DNA from: Nocardioidaceae bacterium
GTDB taxonomy: Bacteria > Actinomycetota > Actinomycetes > Propionibacteriales > Nocardioidaceae
Length of the DNA: 37,249 bases
Reading direction: 5' to 3'
NCBI GenBank assembly: GCA_013811715.1
Contig: JACCUS010000179.1
Coordinates: 1-37,249, forward strand
Shown: positions 31,345-37,249 of the stretch, piece after piece
How positions within the stretch are numbered: the stretch's first letter is position 1
How the letters are laid out: every line of letters starts with the position of its first letter
Notes under the pieces: generated by a model
Database searches by the model: none
Seen by the model: the letters and a program-made list of their open reading frames with translations, nothing else
What the model was told of the DNA's origin: nothing
Translations under genes and position numbers: made by a program

Positions 31345-31908
31345 ATGCGTTGGCAGGAGTTGTTCGCCGATCTGGAGAGTCAGGCCCGGTCGCTGGAGCG
31401 TGCCGACCAAGATGCCGAGATCGCGGAGCGGACCCGCGCCGAGTTAGGTCAGATCACGCTGGTCAACCGGCTACGGGCACAGGTCGGCCAGTCGCTTCGG
31501 CTCACCGTGTCGGGTCAGCAGACTCTGAGCGGCCGACTCGATCAGGTCGGCTCCGACTGGCTGTTGCTGGCCAGCCCGACGGAGGTCATCGTCCCGATGA
31601 GCGGCGTGACCTCAGTTACCGACCTACCGCTGACGGCCGTCAGCCCCGAAGGCGTTGGGGCGGTGGCAAGCCAGATCACCTTGGCCTCCGCACTTCGCGC
31701 GGTGGCGATGGACCGGGCGACGGTGAGAGTGCGGTTCCGTGACAAGGGCACGCTGACGGGGACGCCGGACCGGGTCGGCGCAGATTTCTTCGACCTCGCG
31801 GTCCACGACCTGGGCGACGTACCGAGGACGTCGTCGGTACGGACGCGGGAGACGATCGGCTATGGGGCGGTGGCCTTTGTGCAGCGGGCAAACACGGGTT
31901 GGTGTTGA
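31345..31908 (+). CDS. Conserved actinobacterial protein of unknown function
   Basis: A 187-residue soluble protein. Residues 1-40 look helical (MRWQELFADLESQARSLERADQDAEIAERTRAEL). The rest consists of two similar beta-rich halves: GQSLRLTVSGQQTLSGRLDQVGSDWLLLA and RATVRVRFRDKGTLTGTPDRVGADFFDLA. Each has the short barrel-like pattern of an Sm-like or PRC-type fold, so an internal duplication is likely. I do not know a function. It is predicted leaderless, lies alone on its strand between the LysM gene and the HTH gene, and is conserved in the same neighbourhood of related genomes as far as I recall. Confidence 0.8.
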   Translation: MRWQELFADLESQARSLERADQDAEIAERTRAELGQITLVNRLRAQVGQSLRLTVSGQQTLSGRLDQVGSDWLLLASPTEVIVPMSGVTSVTDLPLTAVSPEGVGAVASQITLASALRAVAMDRATVRVRFRDKGTLTGTPDRVGADFFDLAVHDLGDVPRTSSVRTRETIGYGAVAFVQRANTGWC

Positions 31909-31934
31909 GCCGACCGGACAGTCCAACCGCACCC

Positions 31935-32207
31935 TCAACCCCGGTCTGGCACGTCGGCATCTTCGTCGGCCGAGGCGTCCTCGCCGACGAACGGGTGCTT
32001 CTTGATGAACTCCTGGGTGCGCTCGTAGTTGTCGGCGATGTACCTTTCGAGCTCGGCTGACTCGACTCGCCATTGACCGCGCCCGCCGATCTTGATGGCG
32101 AGCAGGTCGGCGCGTCGAACCAACGCATAGACCTGGCGCACCGAGATATTGAGGATCTCTGCGACATCGGCGAGGGTGAGAAAGCGTGGCGTGCCGGTGG
32201 AGGCCAT
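31935..32207 (-). CDS. Small MerR-like helix-turn-helix (excisionase-type) DNA-binding protein
   Basis: A 90-residue protein with an HTH_17-type winged helix at about residues 8-58: RFLTLADVAEILNISVRQVYALVRRADLLAIKIGGRGQWRVESAELERYI, then an acidic tail ending in DASADEDADVPDRG. The layout (strand, helix, helix, wing IGGRGQWRV) is that of BldC/Xis-like proteins. No recombinase gene is nearby, so it is more likely a chromosomal regulator than a phage excisionase. The ATG at 32207 is chosen because the fold begins directly after it and GGGAGA lies about 9 nt upstream; the frame extends to 32618 only through non-coding sequence. It is divergent from the SAF gene. Confidence 0.85.
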   Translation of the reverse strand: MASTGTPRFLTLADVAEILNISVRQVYALVRRADLLAIKIGGRGQWRVESAELERYIADNYERTQEFIKKHPFVGEDASADEDADVPDRG

Positions 32208-32296
32208 GAGGGCGATTCTCCCATGCGATGCCCTTGAAACATCGGCTGGTGAGTATCGGTTGTGGACAACGCTTCCCAAGACTCCTGCGATCGGGC

Positions 32297-32302
32297 AACA
32301 AT
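32297..32302 (+). promoter_or_regulatory. Weak -10-like hexamer before the SAF gene
   Basis: AACAAT is followed by GTCCCG and the GTG at 32309. Its spacing matches the leaderless pattern but its first base does not fit TANNNT. Confidence 0.25.
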
Positions 32303-32308
32303 GTCCCG

Positions 32309-32995
32309 GTGTCCATCTCGCACCCGAGATCGCGGACCTCCGCCGTGGGCGATGATCCCGGCGCCGTGCTCGCCTCGCCACCGGCAAGCCGTTCCCTGTC
32401 GTCCCGCTGGCGGGATCCACGGCTGTGGATCGGCATCCTGCTCGTGCTCGCCTCTGTCGTGGTGGGCGCAAGAGTGCTGGCCGCGGCCGATGACACCGTG
32501 GCGGTCTGGGAGGTGAATCGCGAGATCGCCGCCGGCATGCCCATCGGTAGCGGCGACGTTGACTCCACCCGGCTGCGCTTCGCCGATGCCGAAGACGTCG
32601 ACCGGTACCTGCTCGCAAGCGAACCGATCCCGGTCGGCGCTCACCTCACCCGCGACGTGGGGGCTGGTGAGCTGCTGCCGACGGCATCGTTGACGACAAC
32701 CGACTCCAACGTCGCCTACCAGCTTCCGCTGGGAGTCGGCAGCGAGGGAGTTCCGGCCGGTCTGTCGGTCGGCGACCACGTCGATGTCTGGGCCGTACCC
32801 GAGTCCGAGGAGCCGGCCGCCGAGCCGGTGCTGGTGGTGTCCGACACGGCGGTGATGTCGATGGGCGAGGCGGGCCCGGGCGGTCTGAGCTCCGATCGCC
32901 AGGTGTTGGTTGTGCTGCCGAGGGACGCCGATGTCGGGCAGATCCTGGCCGAGCTGAACGGCTCAGCGGTAGTGCTGATCCTGGTCGGTGGGTGA
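32309..32995 (+). CDS. SAF-domain membrane protein (CpaB/FlgA-like)
   Basis: A 228-residue protein: cytosolic N-terminus, one TM helix at about 48-68 (RLWIGILLVLASVVVGARVLA), then a SAF domain at about 72-140 (VAVWEVNREIAAGMPIGSGDVDSTRLRF ... IPVGAHLTRDVGAGELLP). A beta-rich region follows with LPLGVGSEGVPAGLSVGDHVDVWAVPE and a short final domain (RQVLVVLPRDADVGQILAELNGSAVVLILV). RcpC/CpaB proteins of type IV/Tad pilus machines share this layout. The GTG at 32309 is the best available start; the frame is open to 32228. The next gene, a CpaE-like ATPase, begins 4 nt after its stop, so the pair forms an operon. Confidence 0.83.
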   Translation: MSISHPRSRTSAVGDDPGAVLASPPASRSLSSRWRDPRLWIGILLVLASVVVGARVLAAADDTVAVWEVNREIAAGMPIGSGDVDSTRLRFADAEDVDRYLLASEPIPVGAHLTRDVGAGELLPTASLTTTDSNVAYQLPLGVGSEGVPAGLSVGDHVDVWAVPESEEPAAEPVLVVSDTAVMSMGEAGPGGLSSDRQVLVVLPRDADVGQILAELNGSAVVLILVGG

Positions 32996-32998
32996 ACA

Positions 32999-34276
32999 GT
33001 GTCCACGGGGCTGCTGGTCGCCGTCGGGGCGGTGGGATTCGAGGCTGCCTTGCTGCAGGCGGCCGCGGGTCCGCAGTTCCACGTCGTACGGCGCTGCGTC
33101 GACGTGCCCGACCTCGTCGCGACCGCCGCGAGCCGTCAGGCAACGGCTGCGCTGGTGTCGGCTCAGCTGCGGGGTCTCGACTCCGAGATCGTGGCCCGGC
33201 TTCGTGAGGAGGGCGTGGCGGTCATCGGGGTAACCCCCGAGTCGTCGAGCGCCGACGAGGCCGTGCTGCGTCGGCTGGGCGTCGACCAGATCCTCTCTGC
33301 GGACGACATGGGGTCGTTCGCCGACGCCGTCGCGGCGGCGCAGCATCGGGCGACGTCGCCAAGCCCCGACTCCGGGCCATCGCGGGACCGCCACGGATCC
33401 GGCGCGCCAGGTGATGCAGCGCAAGAGCCCGGCGGCGGTCAGGTCATAGCGGTGTGGGGGCCCACCGGTGCGCCAGGCCGTTCGGTGCTCTCACTGTGCC
33501 TCGCCGCCGAGCTCGCCGCATCGGGCACTGCGACCCTGCTCGTCGACGCCGACGTCTACGGCGGTGCCGTCGCCGCCATGCTCGGTCTGCTCGACGAGTC
33601 CTCTGGGCTGTTGGCGGCGGCGAGGGCGGCTAACTCCGGGGCGCTTCGGCCCGACGGGCTGGCCGGCCATGCGCGCGAGGTCAACGCCACGCTTCGGGTG
33701 CTCACCGGGATCCCGCGCGCGGACCGGTGGACCGAGCTGACCGCGCCGCTGCTGCGCAACGTCGTCGAGACCGCGCGCAGGCTCTGTGCGTTCACCGTCC
33801 TCGACTGCGGCTTCAGCCTCGAGCTCGACGAGGAGGTCTCCTACGACACCGCCGCGCCACGCCGAAACGGCGCCACGCTGGAAGCCCTCTCCGAGGCCGA
33901 CACGTTGGTCGTGGTCGGCGGCGCCGATCCGGTGAGCCTGAGTCGGCTCATCCGGGGTTTGAACGACCTTTCCGAGTCGCTGCCGGGGCTCACGCCGTAC
34001 GTCGTTGTCAACCGTGTCAGGGGGAGCCTGGGCTGGTCGGAGGACGAGATCGCCGCGACCGTCACCCGGGCGACCGGTGTCTCCTCGATCCGGATGCTGC
34101 CCGACGACCCCGCGGCCTGCGACAAGGCGCTCGTGCACGGTCGCACCCTCACGGAGTGCGCGCCGGAGGCCAAGATCACCAAGGCCGTGCGGGCGATGGC
34201 GGCCGACCTCGCCGGCCTTACGGCCCCAGCACGGCGACCGACCGGGCCGAGGCTGGGCAGGCTCCGACGGCGCTGA
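32999..34276 (+). CDS. CpaE/MinD-like ATPase with a Lys-less Walker A
   Basis: A 425-residue protein. Residues 1-115 resemble a degenerate receiver-type domain (GVAVIGVTPESSSADEAVLRRLGVDQILSADD). After a disordered linker, a ParA/MinD-fold domain starts near 148. The P-loop reads VWGPTGAPGRSVLSLCLAAELA, with Arg where canonical P-loops have Lys. LLVDADVYGGAVAAMLGLLDE, TVLDCGFSLELDEE (switch II region) and TYVVVNRVRGSLG-like strand (here LTPYVVVNRVRGSL) follow. CpaE proteins localise Tad pili, but no TadA/B/C or pilin genes are present. It is coupled to the SAF-domain gene. The C-terminus is Arg/Pro-rich. Confidence 0.87.
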   Translation: MSTGLLVAVGAVGFEAALLQAAAGPQFHVVRRCVDVPDLVATAASRQATAALVSAQLRGLDSEIVARLREEGVAVIGVTPESSSADEAVLRRLGVDQILSADDMGSFADAVAAAQHRATSPSPDSGPSRDRHGSGAPGDAAQEPGGGQVIAVWGPTGAPGRSVLSLCLAAELAASGTATLLVDADVYGGAVAAMLGLLDESSGLLAAARAANSGALRPDGLAGHAREVNATLRVLTGIPRADRWTELTAPLLRNVVETARRLCAFTVLDCGFSLELDEEVSYDTAAPRRNGATLEALSEADTLVVVGGADPVSLSRLIRGLNDLSESLPGLTPYVVVNRVRGSLGWSEDEIAATVTRATGVSSIRMLPDDPAACDKALVHGRTLTECAPEAKITKAVRAMAADLAGLTAPARRPTGPRLGRLRRR

Positions 34277-34403
34277 ACGCTCGGACGGCCTGCGAAAAGG
34301 ACGGGTCGAGCGCGGTTCGGTCCACAGCACACGCTCGGGCGCGGTTCATCCACAGCCGCCTCATGGTAGCCGGAAGTGTCGGTGGGTGAACTATAGCGTT
34401 AGT

Positions 34404-35318
34404 ATGTTCGATAAGAGGCTCGACGAGCTGGACGCCGACGAGACAACTGACCCGTGTCTCGGCGCTGCGAGCCGCGGCAGAGCGGGCCGACCTGGGCATC
34501 TTGCAGGCGGCCGGGCACTGGGCGGTCGTGGACGCCGCACTGATCGCCGCCGACCCCGAGCGGGCCCGCGCGGACGCCGCCGAGCGTCGCAGCGAGCACG
34601 GAGTGTGGCTCGGCCGGTCCAACGACGCCGAGACCGGCACCGCGTTTATCCGCGGCGACGCGGTCGACCTGCGCTTCTTCGACACCGGCATCGACCGGAT
34701 CGCGGACGGGCTGGGACTGCTCGGCGACACCTCCACCAAGCAGGCCCGACGGGCCCGCGCGGTCGGCGTGATCGCCAATCCGCAGCACACCCTCGTCGTG
34801 TACGAGCAGGCCGCCGACGCCGCCGCCACGTGCGACTCCGACGACCTACCGGACGGCATCACCAGCGACCACGGGCTGGCCGAGGCGGACGCGCAGGCCG
34901 CCGACGCCTCCGGCAGCGGCCAAGCGACCCACGATCCCGCATCGGCCCGCCGCACCGCGCCCGCACCGGCCGGAACGCAACCTGCTCGACGGAAGGTCGA
35001 CCCGAGACCGCCGGCGGTGCTGTCCACCTGAGCAAGGCGGCCATCATCGGAGGCGCCGGCGTGGCACGGGTGGAAGGGGTCGGCCCGGTCAGCCTCGACC
35101 AGGCCAAGAAGTGGCTCGGCCACGGCCGGGTCACGATCCAGCCGGTATTGGACATTGCCGGGATGGCGCCGGTCGACGCCTATGAGATCCCCGACCGGAT
35201 GCGCGAGGCGGCACATCTGATGACTCCCGCGGACGTGTTCCCCTACGCCACCGGCACCGGCCGGAAGCGCGACATCGACCACACCGGCACTCGCCGACTC
35301 CGCGGCGACGCAGCCTGA
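34404..35318 (+). pseudogene. Decayed DUF222/HNH endonuclease (13E12-like) gene
   Basis: The reading frame changes at least twice. Frame 3 gives MFDKRLDELDADET from ATG 34404. The continuation RVSALRAAAERADLGILQAAGHWAVV is in frame 1 (from about 34450), which runs on to LIAADPERARADAAERRSEHGVWLGR and RAVGVIANPQHTL and stops at 35031. Frame 3 then resumes with VHLSKAAIIGGAGVARVEGVGPV and MREAAHLMTPADVFPY to DIDHTGTRRL. The stretch from HWAVV to AALIAADPE skips roughly 150 residues present in intact DUF222 proteins, so there is an internal deletion. The C-terminal HNH part ends at its first motif (DIDHT). Lesions: one frameshift near 34445, one near 35015 (consistent with a 4-nt loss), one internal deletion and a 3' truncation. 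The family match is secure by wording; the counts are by eye. Confidence 0.82.
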
Positions 35319-35534
35319 CGCACTCGGCTGACCCGACGACGCGTTGCACTCCCAGTTGCTGCACGGCCTCAGGCGTTGGGGCGTGCTTCGGTTCGGCGGG
35401 CGCTCCTAGGACGAATCATTTCCAGTCCTTCGCCGAGTAGGCCACATTCAGGGCGGAGTCAACGAAGTGACGGACTCTTCGAGGCGGCGGACATTGTTGC
35501 CATACGCCGAGGGCGGTCGGTTGCCGATGTGGAT

Positions 35535-35840
35535 TCAAGAGGAGAACAGGAGCCACAGATCGGTGAGGGTGTAGCTGACCATCAAGAACAGCGTCCGCAG
35601 CTGGCCGGCCAGCGCGTGGCGCGACGGAAGCAGCCGGACCGCCCGGTCGTGCGCGGCGACCACTCTTAGCACGTGCCCGATGATCGCCGCCAGCTGCTCG
35701 AACGTGGCGATGTGGTCGAGTCGGTACGGCGGCCGAAGGGGTACAGCCGGAGCCACCAGGGAGGAGTGCACCTCGACCCGGTTGCCGTGCTCGAACCAGT
35801 TGCCGCCGTACGCCGTCGCGAGACGCAGCTCCGCGCGCAT
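35535..35840 (-). pseudogene. Shortened, decayed copy of the membrane protein at 36828-37249
   Basis: The C-terminal part (VVAAHDRAVRLLPSRHALAG, then LFLMVSYTLTDLWLLFSS) repeats the end of the protein encoded at 36828-37249 almost residue for residue. Relative to that gene about 105 bp (35 codons) are missing in frame between EQL and IGHV. The N-terminal 40 residues (YGGNWFEHGNRVEVHSSLV) resemble an upstream segment of the same type of membrane protein, as in genes annotated fenitrothion hydrolase-like; this is from memory. No start with a ribosome site is seen and the N-terminal transmembrane part is gone. It appears non-functional. Confidence 0.65.
35542..35710. repeat. Direct repeat, copy 1 (copy 2 at 36835-36984 and 37090-37108)
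   Basis: Bases 35542-35691 align without gaps to 36835-36984 (offset 1293) with scattered substitutions. Bases 35692-35710 then match 37090-37108 (offset 1398), showing a 105-bp deletion in copy 1. Both copies are in the same orientation and code on the minus strand. Confidence 0.8.
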
Positions 35841-36051
35841 GGGTGCAGCGCTCCGGGCAGTGGAACCGCCGTACTGACCCGCCCCTCTTCTCGTGCACGC
35901 TGCTCTACCGCGGGCGGCGTAGGAGGGCGGGTGGCGCTACCGGTCGGGGCGTACGGCAAGTGCCGACGTGCGACGGACGCGCCGGAGCGCCGTCAAAGGA
36001 AGGCTCGTTGTCAGCGGACCAAAGGGGTCCTGACACAGAACGGAGATCGTC

Positions 36052-36577
36052 ATGTCGGTCATCGAAACGCCTCCTCGCCCCATCGCCGAGTCTGTCGACG
36101 TCGAGCCACCGGGGGATCGGCAGCGGATGCTGCGCGCGGTGGAGACAGGAGCCGCAAGGCTGCTCGCCACCTACAGCGTTCCGGCGCTGCAGATCAGTCT
36201 CGGGCTGGTCTTCATCGTGTTCGGCGTCTACAAGTTCGGGCGCGAGCCCGGCCGAGGATCTGGTCGTCCGTACCTTCGACGCGCTCTCGCTCGGCTACGT
36301 TCCGGCGACCGCGGCCCTGATCGTCACGGCGGTCGCGGAGTGCTTCATCGGAGTGACCCTGACGACGGGCAGGTTCCTCCGCGCCGGCCTGGTGGTCCTG
36401 GCCGGCTCCATGGTGGGGATCATGTCGCCGCTCGTCTTGTTCTACGGCGACCTGTTCCCGGGTGGGGTTCCCACCCTCGAGGGCCAGTACGTGTTCAAGG
36501 ACATCATCCTGATCGCCGCGGGCCTGGTCGTCGCGGCGAGCAGCTTGGGTGCACCGCTCGCGGTGCACGACGCCTGA
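36052..36577 (+). pseudogene. Frameshifted DoxX-like membrane protein gene
   Basis: From ATG 36052 the frame gives MSVIETPPRPIAESVD, then LQISLGLVFIVFGVYKFG (first TM) to about 36239. After this the same protein continues in another frame from about 36241: ASPAEDLVVRTFDALSLGYV, ALIVTAVAECFIGVTLTTG, AGLVVLAGSMVGIMSPLVLF and KDIILIAAGLVVAA to TGA at 36575. Four TM helices result when the two parts are joined, as in DoxX/DUF417-like proteins. The junction AAGTTC-GGGCGCGAGC is what remains if TTCCC is removed from a codon run for KFFPGAS, so a 5-nt deletion is plausible. A sequencing error is the alternative. A hairpin GGACC/GGTCC lies about 30 nt before the ATG. Confidence 0.72.
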
Positions 36578-36635
36578 CCATGCACCGCCAATCCGCCACC
36601 ACCGGGCGCCGACACGAGCCAGCAGGAGGCCAGAG

Positions 36636-36807
36636 ATGAACCGCACAGTCACCACGCCGCGACACCGGGATCACCTTGGGTATCGGCACCAAGTACGGTC
36701 TGCTCCGCTTCTGGTCGGTCGCTGTCAAGTTCTCCCTGAACGTGCCCCTCGCCGTCTGCCTGTCAGTATGCAAGCCTTGGGGCCGACTCCGAGGCCCATC
36801 CGCTGAG
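36636..36807 (+). pseudogene. DUF2269-like membrane protein scrap
   Basis: An ATG at 36636, after a purine-rich AGGCCAGAG, opens MNRTVTTPRHRDHLG. The recognisable part, GIGTKYGLLRFWSVAVKFSLNVPLAVCLSV, is in a different frame (from about 36676). The latter resembles the core (T)KxGLLRxxWVxVKxxLN of small actinobacterial DUF2269/YqaA-like membrane proteins. Nothing like the rest of such a protein follows, and the DNA runs straight into the opposing gene. It is read as a degraded fragment. Confidence 0.4.
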
Positions 36808-36827
36808 CGGACGAGCGAGCCACCCAG

Positions 36828-37249
36828 TCACGTCGAGAACAGCAGCCACAGGCCGGTGAGGGTGTAGCCGACCATCAAGAACAGCATCGGCAGCTGGCCG
36901 ACCAGCGCGTGGCGCGACCGCAGCAGCCGGACCGCCCGGTCGTGGGCGGCGACCACCCCGAGCACGTGCCCGACGATCACGGCGATGACCTTCGTGACCG
37001 CCAGTGCGGTCGGGTGGCCGAAGATCGCGTACTGGTTGACCCCCGACATCCACGCCGTCAGCTGCCACCCGCGGGAGAGCGGGTCGCCGAGCTGCTCGAC
37101 GGTGGCGACGCCGGCCGAGACGAAGAACGACAGGTAGTGCGCGACGACGTACCCCACCACGATCGGCACCACCGAGTGCGCCATCAGGTCGGGCAGGTCG
37201 CGCCTTCGGACGTCGGCGATGTGGCCGATCCCACCGGTCGCCACCGAGG
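36828..37249 (-). CDS. Multi-TM membrane protein, C-terminal part (start outside the window)
   Basis: At least 140 codons are open up to the right edge. Hydrophobic segments include AHSVVPIVVGYVVAHYLSFFVSAG, IFGHPTALAVTKVIAVIVGHVLGVVAAHD and LPMLFLMVGYTLTGLWLLFST. The pairing of H(S/T)xxP..(A)YxxAHY near one helix and GHVxxVxxAHDRA in the next recurs in a family of long actinobacterial membrane proteins often labelled fenitrothion hydrolase-like. I am not aware of an experimentally supported function. The Met at 37244 is probably internal. A shortened copy lies at 35535-35840. Confidence 0.7.
   Translation of the reverse strand, partial: SVATGGIGHIADVRRRDLPDLMAHSVVPIVVGYVVAHYLSFFVSAGVATVEQLGDPLSRGWQLTAWMSGVNQYAIFGHPTALAVTKVIAVIVGHVLGVVAAHDRAVRLLRSRHALVGQLPMLFLMVGYTLTGLWLLFST

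Noticed and set aside
31935..32207. Phage excisionase interpretation of the small HTH protein
   Set aside because: No integrase, attachment site or other phage gene is nearby, and the gene lies within a conserved chromosomal cluster.
34005..34403. Plus-strand frame joining the end of the ATPase region to the DUF222 relic
   Set aside because: The first 130 codons are the shadow of the CpaE-like ATPase gene; only the part after 34404 matches DUF222.

Overview
The window is a high-GC actinobacterial chromosome segment with many GTG/TTG starts, 4-nt stop/start overlaps and extended blocks of conserved gene order. That order (galE, manC, fbiAB, whiB, the DUF3499/zincin-like pair, manB-Trm112-SIS, ahcY, mtrA-mtrB-lpqB, comF-like, hpf, secA) is the one seen around Rv3235-Rv3268 of Mycobacterium tuberculosis and the matching Streptomyces region. 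There is no mycolic-acid-type gene. A TIGR03089 protein, an FG-GAP amidase, a YcaQ-type glycosylase before secA and a DUF222/HNH (13E12-like) relic point to Propionibacteriales, perhaps Nocardioidaceae. That placement is inference from gene content, not a database result.

Left part (1-7.6 kb), cell envelope: the 3' end of a polysaccharide-export ABC ATPase; about 510 bp without an intact gene, holding direct and inverted repeats; a secreted PGRP-type amidase with an FG-GAP propeller; galE and a TIGR03089 gene on the minus strand; a small secreted protein; and a ManC-like GDP-mannose pyrophosphorylase. The stretch 7.7-11.1 kb is on the minus strand: a small VTT/DedA-like membrane protein, a DUF3105 protein, and the coenzyme F420 pair fbiA-fbiB, in which FbiB lacks a recognisable nitroreductase half.

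Middle (11.2-29.9 kb), mostly plus strand: a four-TM protein with a QPG-rich tail, whiB, DUF3499, an HExxH-less zincin-like protein, the manB-Trm112-SIS-CDF operon, ahcY, mtrA-mtrB-lpqB, a ComF-like phosphoribosyltransferase, a long structured leader before hpf, hpf, an orphan NarL-type response regulator overlapping a YcaQ-family glycosylase, and secA1. These genes cover GDP-mannose supply, the methyl cycle, envelope and cell-cycle signalling (MtrAB-LpqB), ribosome hibernation, alkylation or crosslink repair and the Sec motor.

Right part (30-37.2 kb): a poorly characterised actinobacterial cluster (an Rv3235-like protein, a LysM membrane protein, a small conserved protein, a MerR-like HTH protein, a SAF-domain protein and a CpaE-like ATPase), followed by about 2.5 kb of decayed genes. 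The decayed genes are a DUF222/HNH relic, a shortened copy of a membrane protein whose better-preserved relative lies at the window edge, a frameshifted DoxX-like gene and a DUF2269-like scrap.

Two signals stand out. (1) About 345 nt upstream of hpf is dense in nested hairpins and is a good candidate for a raiA-type structured RNA. (2) At least nine genes have a TANNNT-like hexamer ending exactly 6-7 nt before the start codon, which predicts leaderless transcripts. For secA the same signal predicts an alternative start 23 codons upstream of the canonical one. No tRNA, rRNA, CRISPR array or intact mobile element was seen.
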